Shown: positions 36,630 to 47,738 of the stretch, one piece after another
How positions within the stretch are numbered: position 1 is the first letter of the stretch
Layout: the number at the start of each line of letters is the position of its first letter
Source: Prosopocoilus inquinatus
Lineage: Eukaryota > Arthropoda > Insecta > Coleoptera > Lucanidae
Assembly: GCA_036172665.1 (NCBI GenBank)
Contig: CM069870.1
Coordinates: forward strand, 63,860,212-63,924,211
Reading direction: 5' to 3'
Length of the DNA stretch: 64,000 nt
Made by a program: the position numbers and the translations under genes
Notes under the pieces: model-generated
Seen by the model: only the letters and a program-made list of their open reading frames with translations
What the model was told of the DNA's origin: nothing
Database searches by the model: none

Positions 36630-39278
36630 ACGCTGTGGACTTACTTCGCAAGAAAAGTCTTTTACTTACATCGTTGAGTATTGTTTCAATTACTATGAAT
36701 CTTATTAAAAAAAAATACCGTTTGCGTCTTCTAGATTTTTAAGTTAAAACCAGAAACGTTCAAACAGCTAAGAAAATGGCTGTTTTGGGGTGGTTAATGT
36801 CTGATTAAAATTTTGGGTAAAAGGGTGAGGAGAAAAGGTGCAAATAGTTGGTTATTTTGTGTGAATTCTTTTTTTAAGTAAAGCCAGAGATTTTTGAGCG
36901 TAATAATCAAATTCCTCTGCCACTCTCATCCTAAATTCCAATGATGAAGGTTTGTATTCGTCTAGCCCTTGACAAGTATGATAATTTTTTTTATTATTTA
37001 ACCCTCACCGCTGATAATTTATTGCATTTTTAATTTTGCCACTGAAGTAATTTCCGCTCGAACTTGCTGAATAAAATACTTCCTTTAAATACGTCGCCCC
37101 ATTTTGAAGTGAATGTTGTAGCATCAAGACTCACAAGAGTGAAAGTAAAACGTGCCCTGCAATCAAAGCACTCATGAGCGCCCAGTACTTTCGCATTTGC
37201 AAGGGCCTTAAATCGCTTAGAAATCGGAAAGGCTGCTCCTTCGTTAAATTACGATTTTCTTCTTGCTCGCTTAGAAAAAGTAATGAGCTTCACGCCAAGG
37301 AAAATTTATGCCTGACGTGATTGTGCCAGCGCTCACGAAATAGTTCGCAGAGAAAAAAGTAACATAACGCTGATAAGAAGTAACTGAGTGTACATTTATT
37401 ATAAATATGTAAATGGATTTTAATAATTCATAATTTTATATTGAAGAAACCTGTAGTTGCACGTGTACAAAGCGATCCTGCAGGTTTCAATTCGGCAAAG
37501 CTCTAGGGCATTAATATTTAAGGAAGCCGAAGGAAGTCCTTTTGAGTTTCTGTCCCTGTGTTTATTTTTAATCCTGACGTTTCCTTCCGCCGCAGCTCCA
37601 TTTCGGCAGTCTTTTTCCGTTTTTTAAATTGCTCACTAATTGCAGAACGGCGGAGCGGCGAAGGGGGCGCGAGGTCTTAAAATTGCGGAATTATTATTTT
37701 TTTTTTTGTACATTCAAGCACACGTCTTTCTTTGTTCGTCCTGCTTTATGAGTTCTCCTCCGTTCTGTGCAAGGATAACTCAGCGTGTAATGACTCCGCT
37801 TGTTTTCCTCTTTTCTGCCTATTTTGCGAGTCGTTTCCTTTTTTTTACGAGTTTCCTTCTTTTTACTGTTATTATCAGATAGTTCATTTTTACAGTGTTT
37901 TAAAGTTAAGTAAAGAAAAAAGACAAATTTGAGCGATGAACAGATGAAAACAAGGTAAAATTTTCACTCTTTCTTTAACCAGTTTGGTGGTCGTAACGGC
38001 AGTCACGATCTTCATTTGTATTCGTGCGAAGGTCATTGTTATTTAAACCTGTAATCTTGTAACGAATTCGTCCTTGTCTTTGCACTACTTGGTCGGTGTG
38101 AGCTTAAGCTGGCGCAATGCCGAGATTATGTGTATTCGCGTTCGCAGGAATATTTCGCCGAGTCTAATGGCGCAGGACAACTTAAAAGGAAATGCAAGAC
38201 AATGACTGAGAATGTCGGCGAAGCAGTTCGCTAAACTACTTTTCGTTTATGCAGTCTCGTGATGTACTTATTCCCTTGAGAAGGACGCTCCAAGAAATGC
38301 TGAAAGGCGAAATCAGTTTCGCCACAACATGTCTTGCAGAAACAGAAAAGGTAGCTTCAATGTCAAATGGAGTTTCTAAAAAGAATAATTCATAATTCTA
38401 TAATTACGCAAATTAGTAATATGTACACATTTTTTCCTATGAGAATGTAAACAAGGTTTATTCCCTGTTTACTTACAAGTTTGTTTACTACATACCTCAA
38501 GAAAATAACTTCGTGTAACCTTCCTACGTAACACATACATACATACTTGAGGCCTTTCGCATTTGCGAAATTTCTGAACGTTTCGAACAACATGCACGGC
38601 CTCTCTCACCTTTTCGGAAAAAGCACACGTGCACACGTTTTTAGTGCACGCATTAATTTTACTGATCGACCGATAAAAATCAAATAAAACGCGAAATATT
38701 TGACGGTAAATAACGACGGTCGTAACGAAGTAAATTATTGCGTGCGCTCAGTGATCCGAGATTATAAATCGCTGCTCTTTCGTAATCAACTCTGGAAAAA
38801 GTCGGCGTAATTAAAATATCTAAATGAAAGTACGAAGAGAAAAGAATGCTCCTAACGAAGACATTTTTTTTTGGTAGATGGAAGTTTTTAGAGAAAAAAA
38901 TCTGTCTGGGATAGGCTTGTTTGTTGATAGAAATGAAAACACAGAAAAAAAAGGACTTGCCAAGAATCTGAAACATTGTTTACAATTCAAAGTTATTTTT
39001 TTATTAAATCTATTTATTAGCTTACAGTTGTGTAATACACTTAAAACAGTCATCAACGAGCTTCACTATTTTTCTATGAACTATGATCTTCTATACTTAT
39101 CGCAATAATTAACTTGGCATCCTGAACAAAAATTCTGTAAGGATTTTAAATTCTTATAGGTACGGAGTGGTCCAAGGATACGTATTTCTTCTGTGAGGCC
39201 TTTGCGAAAAAAAATAGGAAAAAAATCGATAAAGAATTTTATTACTTACTTACTGAACTGATTACAACGGTATAAATA
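36630..39278. other. Stretch without a recognised gene
   Basis: AT-rich with GC-richer patches (about 37040-37340, 38080-38330) that have no repeat copy here and may be unique host sequence. The Penelope-like element's upstream border was not located. Frames at 37640-37932 and 38680-39056 are short and motif-free. Confidence 0.3.
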
Positions 39279-40126
39279 TACACTGTGTCCACATTTCGAT
39301 GCTCACCATTGGCATCTCGGTTATTAGAAGATATAGAGCAATGGTTAAATGGGGAATATTTTGCAGAATTCAATACTCGCAACAAATTTCGTTTCAAATT
39401 CACCATAACTTTTTAAAATTTTAAGACAATTTAAGAAAACCAAAATTTGACGATTTCAATATTCCTCAATAACTCGATAACACCTGATGTGACCACTTAT
39501 AAACTTTTACATTGTTCAGACACTTTTTTAAGACAGTTAAGTTTTTGATGCAAACAGAAACTTCCGATTGTCATTTGTTTTCAAGTTATTAACGCTAACT
39601 TTTGTTTTTCATATGGCACCCACATAAGGTTAGTTTTAGTCTTTAAAAAGAGCTTTTCAACGATGTATAACATACCCGAAAAAAATTTATTTTTAGGGGA
39701 GATATTAACAATAACATAAATTAATCCCTTATGAAATTAGTAGGCTATGAAATTAAACACTATCTAACTAACTAAAAACCTTATATGGGTGCCATATGAA
39801 AAACAAAAGTTAGCGCTAATAACTGGAAAACAAATGACAATCGGAGGTTTCTGTTTGCATCAAAAACTTTGTCTTAAAAAAGTGTCTGAACAATGTAAAA
39901 GTTTAGAAGAGGTCACATCAGGTGTTATCGAGTTATTGAGGAATATTGAAATCGTCAAATTTTGGTTTTCTTAAATTATCTTAAAATTTAAAAAAGTTAT
40001 GGTGAATTTGAAATGAGATTTGTTGCAAGCATTGAATTCTGCAAAACATACCCCATTTAACCGATGCTCTATGTCTTCTAATAACCGAGATGAAAATGGT
40101 GAGCATCGAAATGTGGACACAGTGTA
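39279..40126. mobile_element. Giant foldback element F1 (848 bp)
   Basis: Two arms of about 350 bp (39279-39630 and 39779-40126) are near-perfect reverse complements around a spacer of about 150 bp. Termini read TACACTGTGTCCACATTTCG and its complement. The inner arm ends contain TTTTCATATGGCACCCA / TGGGTGCCATATGAAAA. No transposase. The TA at each end and the ACACTGTGTCC end resemble Tc1/mariner-type ends. The 61-codon frame at 39789-39974 is inside an arm and spurious. Its right end abuts F2. Confidence 0.85.
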
Positions 40127-41106
40127 TACAGGATGTCCAACTTAAGGCAGATTCTTTCATACCTCTCTAGTTATTAATTATACGAAAAAATGTTTCAAAT
40201 GAAAGTTTCACAGGATTATGTGGAGCATATTTTAAAATTAGTTTGACGTGTACAGAGTGTTCCGTTTAGCCTGGGCGTTAGGTCACTACGTTATTTTAAG
40301 CGGACTACTCTAAACATCTTTACATTTTCAGGTTCTGGATTAAATTTTAATGTGACTTTGTATACCATACATTGGGTCTAATCTAAACCGTTTTCGCGTT
40401 ATTCAACTTTTTAAAAGAAATTATCGCTATTACAGTACCTCGAACAAATGCAAATATCTTCCGAACAAATGACGTTAGGGACTTGTGGTTCTTTGCAAAA
40501 ATTTCGTCTTGAAACGCTTTTTCAGTTACACTGCAAAGAAAAAATTTTAGCAGCATAAGTTCTAAAAAAAAACATAATAAACTTGAGAATATTCACATTA
40601 CGATAACTATTTTTTTAATGGAATGCCATATAACTTTTATCATTATTAGATGCGCTATTTAATTCTCTATTCAATGATATAGGGTTGTCGATATCTGTCG
40701 GTTTTTTTCTATAGTTTTTTCAGTATTAATTTTTTTTGCGATTTTTAAAAATACAAGAAATATTGAGACCTTTATGTTAGTTGCTATAGTTACGCAGCAA
40801 ACAAATTGTTTGTTTATCTTTTCCTAAGATTATTAAAGATTAAGTATCACGCGATATTCAAAATGTTCAAATTAATCTTTCAGAAGGTTTCTTGAGTAAG
40901 AAAACATGATACGTCTTTTCTTTTTTTTTTTTTTTTCTTACATTATATTTTATGCTTATACCTTTAGTTGTATATCTATATATCTGTAGGTGTACATTTG
41001 TTCTTTTGCTTTAGGTTAGGTTTAGGTTTAGTTCTAATCGTTCTATATCTACTCTTTTTTTTTTGTTCGTCCAGTAATTGGGATTATCCTGTTGGACGAC
41101 TACCTC

Positions 41107-41145
<39 letters not shown>

Positions 41146-41564
41146 GTACGGATTTTACTCTTGCCATAGTTATCCAAGTTAATAAACCCTAAGAAGAAAC
41201 TTTTATTGCTGTGGATAAAATACATGTGGACACAGCAAGACGTGCTCCAGCAAATGGAACATTTTTTTAAACGAATTCGCTATTTTATGAAAACGCGAAA
41301 ACGGTTTAGATTACACCCTATCTACGGTACACAAAGTCACATTAAAATTCAATCCAGAACCCAAAAATGTAAAAATATTTAGAGTGTTCTATTTAAAATA
41401 ACGAAGTGACCTAACGCCCAGGCTAAACGGAACGCTCTGTACACGTCAAACTAATTTTAAAATGTGCTCCACATGATCCTGTGAAACTTTCATTTGAAAC
41501 ATTTTTTCGTAAAATTAATAACTAGAGAGGTATGAAAGAATCCGCCTTAAGTGGACACCCTGTA
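40127..41564. mobile_element. Giant foldback element F2 (about 1.44 kb)
   Basis: Termini TACAGGATGTCCAACTTAAGGC and GCCTTAAGTGGACACCCTGTA. Arms of about 270-280 bp pair, including TAGCCTGGGCGTTAGGTCACT against AGTGACCTAACGCCCAGGCTA and CTAAACCGTTTTCGCGTT against its complement. The spacer holds an apparent LINE 3' end with an (AAT)n tail. F2 starts exactly at the end of F1, sharing the TATA junction. Confidence 0.8.
40960..41144 (+). mobile_element. Probable LINE 3' end with (AAT)n tail
   Basis: CCTGTTGGACGACTACCTC is followed by an uninterrupted AAT repeat (41107-41144). A non-coding 3' UTR ending in a trinucleotide tail is the form left by 5'-truncated insect LINEs. No coding sequence remains, and no target duplication was resolved. 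Confidence 0.4.
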
Positions 41565-41931
41565 TATTGATTTCATTGAACTACTTTCGTAAAATAATTT
41601 TTTTTCAAAGAAAAATTCCTCAAAAATTCAGTCAGTGTGAATATGAATTTCTGATTGCTGAGGTAATACAGACAATCGAAAATCTAACACGACATTTTTA
41701 GGGCTTTGGCTTTTATGAAAATGCGAACAAAATTAACATATCTTTTTTGCATTATACCGAGCGATCAATACTTACGAAACATACGGTATCTCATTTTTTT
41801 TTTAATGGAACGGTCTATTTTTTATTTCAGAAATGGATAGCACTTAAATGTAGTTTCTTGCTGATATAAAGTTATATACCTTTATTTTTAACAATTTCAT
41901 CCCTAGAAATTTTGTTTCTACAAGTAAGATT

Positions 41932-42068
41932 ACGATCAGCTTTTAAACAGCTTTAACAGATTACGATCAGCTTTTAACAGCTTCATGATCTGCTTTTAAC
42001 AGCTTGACGATCAGCTTGTTGTTCAGAAGCTCTACGTAATCTGTTAAAGCTGTTTAAAAGCTGATCGT
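41932..42068. repeat. Perfect 34-bp inverted repeat enclosing short direct repeats
   Basis: 41932-41965 and 42035-42068 are exact reverse complements. Between them GATC(A/T)GCTTTTAACAGCTT-type units recur three times. The segment can form a cruciform or a hairpin with a 69-nt loop. No flanking duplication was seen. Confidence 0.8.
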
Positions 42069-44042
42069 CAAGTGCCAAGTGCTAACAACTTGCAATCGTG
42101 GGCAACGATACATACAAATTTGTGACATAATTTTAATTCTCCATAAGAAAGTGGTGCAGAACATCTATAGCTAAACTACTCACACGACTTATCTCGTTCC
42201 GGGCGATTCTAAATTGAAATAAAGTTTCAGTTTCATTTTATTAAATTCAGTAATTTCTCCTCAAGTTCTTTTTTTTGTTTATAAAATCTTTGTGTTCCAT
42301 AAAAATTTGACTACGGAAAGATTAATTATAGTTCAGTCTGTAAGCGAATCAATACAGTTTGAAAACTAATCATTTTAAACGATAGAAACATCCTTGCCGG
42401 TCTCCATTTATATTTATATCTTGTAAAATTTTATTTGCTTATGTTTAACGTTTCTGCAATTGTAAAGGATTTATTTTGTAAACTGTCTACGAGTCACTTT
42501 ATTATTGTATTATTTCTTATATATTTGTTAAAATGACCTTTCTCCCTTTCTCCTTTATTTTACTGATTTTAAGTACTTTAAATAACTTCAAATAAATTAA
42601 TTGAAGAAAAACCTCATAAAGAGAGAGACAACGAGGGAGAAGAATTTGGTAAATAACGGCTCTATTCTGACGTTTCGAGGGAAACACCTTTGAGACAGTA
42701 TTTTCCGCTTTAAAACTCAAACGAACTACTGAACAAGAAAATCGCTTTCCAGCAGTGGCTCGTGATTGAAAAGAGTAGGTTGGGTTATCTGTAAATGGAG
42801 GTGGTTGCGTTGTAAGTTTTGCGCGAGTAACTAACCAACCCCAAATTAATAGATAAATAATCCACGGTCATTAAAACTGATTTAAATCACGCAACTGCCT
42901 TTATCAAGGTTGGCTCTATGGCTCTATGTCGGATAACCTTGTGGGACACTTGTCCTACAAGGTTACACTTGTTTACACTTGTACATTTGTAAAACGAAAA
43001 ATAAATTTTGAAGAAGTTTTCATATCAAGTGATACATCATTGCATTCAGAAAAAAATTCTTTCTTAGAAGGGCCGAAAAAATTGGGGGTACTAATTTAAA
43101 ATTTTGGTTAGGTTAGATTACTGAAAATTTGCATAAATGAAATTAGTTTTATTTAGCGTCGATAATAGCTCTCGAATCTGCACCTTCTTGCTAATTTAAT
43201 CATCTCTCTTCTAATACAAGAGTTACTCAAGTTGTCTCTACGAAATTCGGGCACACTGTGTAGGTTGTTTCCCGGAAAACGGTTTTCCAAACCGTAAAAA
43301 CCAGTTGAAAGCGGTATTGGCAATTATGGTGCTGTCAGAACAATTATGATTCGATGCAACTGGTTATATTTTGTTAATTTATTTAACAAATATTTGACGT
43401 AACAGTGACAAGATTGTAGGTTACGTTAATGATAAATTAACCGTCCATTAAACAGAATTGCGCAAATTTAAAATAAGACTTTTTTTATTTTGAAAATATT
43501 GTGACCGCTGTTCGTTCATTATTTCTACAAGTTTTAAGTGAGAGTAAAAAATGACATTCGGTGAATGAAAAAGAACTTCCAATTATTCTGTCACAGTATA
43601 GAAAATATTATTATTAATGGAGCTGATGTATGACTTATTCAAACTAACTCGAATAACTTCAATTTTGTGGAAGTACTGAACTCATAGCCAAAACATTTCG
43701 GATGGACCACTTGTTTAGAACCGCTGAAATGTGCGAGAAAGATAGGAAGGTCAACTTCGCCTTCCTCTCGGTATGAACACGCCCACCGATACCGCACTCG
43801 ATGTTCAACGCAGAGTTTCGTAATAATAATCACCGACATCATTTATTAATTATTTTATTTAAAATTTTTATTCACTGAGCGAGGTAATATGTTTCACGAT
43901 ATCAACTATCGATGAATAAATCCGATCGGAGCGGCGCTGAGTTACATCGTTCCTCCTCGACATCCAGTAAGACACTGACCCTGGCCTGCTTCGACTGCGG
44001 GCTGTAATTGAAGAGGCGCAAGCGCTCCACTTTTAGTTATGC
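42069..44042. other. Stretch without a recognised gene
   Basis: AT-rich. Short local repeats (ACACTTGT at about 42945-42985) are present. The frames at 42517-42720 and 43639-43842 are not gene-like. Confidence 0.3.
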
Positions 44043-44080
44043 CAGCAGTTCTCAAACGGTTTAGTGGAAATCTGCCACTG
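44043..44080 (+). mobile_element. hAT-like terminus, solo
   Basis: CAGCAGTTCTCAAACGGTTT is the common form of a hAT terminal repeat. No opposite end or 8-bp duplication was recognised to the right, so it is truncated or decayed. Confidence 0.4.
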
Positions 44081-44443
44081 CATTTTTCTCGAAAACTATT
44101 ACATTTATGTTAAGAACATATGACTTCAATCGTTGCCATTTATGGAGATATATTGCAAGTTTAAATATTTGCACATAGTAAAAGAACACCCTGCACATCG
44201 CAAGCTTGACGAATGCTTTCGTTGCATAACGCTGCACGTGTTTTGTATTATTCGTGGGGCATGATACGAATTCTAACTTAATAAAATATCCAAATTAAAT
44301 AAGCGTACTGAATTGTAAAAATAATTATCCTGAGAATCTGGATTCTTACAATACTTGTGCAAAAACTGTATGTAAACTTGTATTTATTTACCTGACTTGT
44401 GCAAAAAACTTTTCTTGCTGGCATCCATAAATAGAAATATAAA

Positions 44444-46184
44444 TACACAGAGAGATTCAGGCAACCCATTCAATAAAAGTTTACGGACTTCTCCTTTGAA
44501 TTTCTGTTTCATATTTTGCAGTTATAAATTAACGATATGTATCTATCAAAATATAATATTTTCAAATTTCGGACACTTCTGCTTATGCCGGAAGTTGCTG
44601 TCAACTTTCTTATTTTAAATGGAATACCCCAATTTTTAATGTATTTTTGAAACCTTCATAAAATTCTAAAAATAATTTGTGCAACATATGATATAAGAAA
44701 AATTAACCGTTTCCGAGACATTTTAATTTTTTTAAAGTAATTCGGACTTGCAGAACCTTGGTTATGATACTGCCATCTTTGTGCAATAAAAACCAAGATG
44801 CCCATTTTTGGCCTGTGGTAGGCTACAGTAACATTCCTTCAGATCATGTCCAGCTTTGCACTTGATTGGTTACAGGCTGGTTGAAAAGTAACTTCTATTC
44901 GAACTAATTTTAACAGTCGAAAAGTTATGTATTTTAAATGGAACGGCTAGTATATTTTTATACCATGTGACTCAGGATTAAATGTTCTTTGTCCTGTATT
45001 AGCATTCCCTATACCTATCTCTTATATGAAAACTATGAATACTAGAGAAATTATAATTTTTGAAATCATCTGTCTAGTAGGAATTAAAAAAAAACCATTT
45101 AATCACTACGAAGAACCAAAAAATGCATAATCAAACACAAACATATTAAAGGTATTTGAAGATAAAAAAATCGACAATTCTAGAAGTTTATAAAAAAGTT
45201 GTAATATCAAGGAAAATGTGTTATTACTTAGATACAGTAGAAAGTTATTACTAATAAATAATAGCCGAGGACAACTTGGAGCCAATATTATAACCAACAA
45301 TTTGTGTATTATTTTTAATATTTCTGATTTATTTATTAGTTTTTATAAAATTTTGTATTGTAAGTGTAAATTTCTCCTTGTAAATGTGTAAATAGTCATA
45401 CCAAGAATTCTAATACATGCGGCATATGTAAACAAAAAGTTCAGATGACAGATGTGTATTTAAATATTATTTGTCGGTTTTTAAAATGAAATTGAAATTA
45501 CAGTTAGAAATTAATTTAAAAAATCTCAGTTTGTTAAATTTTCATAGCACACTATTCAGGAATAATACTGAAAAGTGAAAAAATTGATGTGTCAAAGAGA
45601 AAATCATGAACAGAAAGAGTAGGAAATGTTAATACTGTTCGAAAGAACATTTAATTCTGATTTTTATGGTATAAAAAGTACTGGGCGTTCTATTTAAGAA
45701 ACATGACTTTTCGACAGTTGAAATCAGTTCGAATAGAAGTTACTTTTCAACTAGCCCGTAAACGATTTTGTGTAAAATTAGGTATGACCTGAAAACTTAT
45801 GAGCATAGCCTACTACAAGCCTAAAATTGAAATTATGGCTTTTGTTACTCAAAGATGGCAGCATCATAAACAAGGTACTGCAACTGCGAACTTTTTTAAA
45901 AAAATGGAAATATCTCTAAAACGGCTAATTTTTTTGTATCATATGTTACACAAAATATTTTTAGAATTTGATGAGGATTTCAGAAATGCAATAAAAAATG
46001 GGGCATTCCGTTTAAAATAAGAAAGTTGACAGCAACTTCCGGTATAAGCGGAAGTGTCCGAAATTTGAAAATGTTATATTTTGATAGATCCATATCGTTA
46101 ACTTATAACTGAAAAATATGAAACAGAAATTCAAAGGAGAAGTCCGTAAACTTTTATTGAATGGGTTGCCTGAATCTCCCTGTA
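44444..46184. mobile_element. Giant foldback element F3 (1.74 kb)
   Basis: Arms of about 545 bp (44444-44990 and 45640-46184) pair imperfectly along their length around a spacer of about 650 bp. The outer ends read TACACAGAGAGATTCAGGCAACCC and its near complement. Blocks such as CGGACACTTC..GCTTAT.CCGGAAGTTGCTGTCAACTTTCTTATTTTA face each other. It is non-coding and bounded by TA. Arms are more diverged than in F1, so it is older. Confidence 0.8.
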
Positions 46185-47738
46185 CTACTACAATACTGTT
46201 GAAAAGCTTTTGTTTTGCGTTATGCAGACTTACAAACAGAATTTTATTTTTCGGTACTGTTTATTTTGGCAAATACTGTATATCAATCATCTGAACTTAG
46301 GATGTTGCTCTGGGTTATCTTTGGTAGTTTCAGGACATTTTTTCAAAGTTGTCATACTTCTTAATTTGTTTATTTTTTTCTTCCTGGTTTTAGGACAGTA
46401 TTCTCAGATTTATTTGGCCGAATCAGGATCGAAAAAGCTCAACATTTCCCACAGATGAAAAATGTGCTCGTGCCGGTGCTGGCGACCACTCAAAGAAATT
46501 TGCAATGCACGCAGCGCAGGTCAACAAGCGGAGCGCTATCTCGTCTTTGAGTGCATTCAGTGTTGCTCGATTCCTCGTGCTAAGCGAGCGCTTTAACAAC
46601 ACGCTCGGGATTGCTTGTAGTCGCGAAGAAATTCGCGAGCGAGTGGCATTTTCTCACTTTATTTTTTATCGTTATATTCATTACCGGTTTTGCATCCGTT
46701 CGTTCCTCAACAATTCATAATCACCGAAGCAGTTAGTTCATCACGCCATCCAAAAAAAAATCAGGTACGCAGATTACATTTTTTTTCTGTCCAAAAAAAA
46801 TTTAAAAAATTGTCCGCCGACGTAAACACGAAACCACATAAACACGTGTTTTTGATAAAAGTTGAAACCAAAAGAGTCGGTGTTAATTGTGCGCTCCAAT
46901 AAACGCGAGCGATTATTGTTTTTTTTGTTTTTTAGGGAAAATAGTTTATAAATTGAAACACTGTAAAAAAAACTGGATTCGATAGCTATCAAATGATAAT
47001 GAAACGTTGAGTGGGCGTTCTCTTCAATATTAATTAATAGTGTCCGTTTGTTTAAAGTTTTAAAAACTATTTTCTCCTAATAATTTTCATCGTATGTACA
47101 ATAAGGGTCGACTTTGATTTGTTGTTTATGTTATTTAATTTGAGCTTGCGTAAAAATAAGCGCGCACTCGGCAAATTGAAATACTTTTTCTTCGGGGGGG
47201 CGCGCGTGAAGAAAAGTGCAGAGGAAGAAAAACGGTTCGCAAGAAACGTCGGCGTAAGCCTTTTTTGCGTGCGACGACCTTTTTTCGCCGGCTAATTTGC
47301 AAAATGCTGATCCTGCGATTTGTTTAAGTATGTACGCCCATTTGTTTATCAATATGTATGTGTATGAAAGGCCACCCATCTACGAAGTGTTTATTAATAA
47401 ACGCAATGACGAGACGGCGCGTTTTGATGCAATTAGCGATTGTTTACGTTCTCTGGTTGTTGTTGTTGTTGTTGTTTCTTGCGGAAATCCTTGCGTTTTT
47501 CTTATGCATTATGCATTTAGAAAGTAACTGGTACACAACGGATTTTTTTTGTAAAGTTCAATCAAAATGAACCGTTCAACGCATTAGAAGTTACGATTCG
47601 TTAAATAAGACTGCAATTGAATTGATAAATAATTGTGTTCACAAATACATATTAAAATTAAATCCTCTGTAACTAAAACCTATGCAGGATTTGATATAAA
47701 ATCTTGTAGAAAGTGAGAGAGGCAGGCTACCACATACG
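46185..47738. other. Stretch without a recognised gene
   Basis: Contains GC-richer unique sequence at about 46460-46680 and 47140-47300. The GTT run at 47457-47475 produces a polyvaline frame that is not a gene. Confidence 0.3.

Noticed and set aside
39789..39974. 61-codon protein
   Set aside because: It lies within one arm of a palindromic element and has no counterpart reading in the other arm.
47457..47475. Polyvaline coding run
   Set aside because: A short GTT microsatellite rather than coding sequence.
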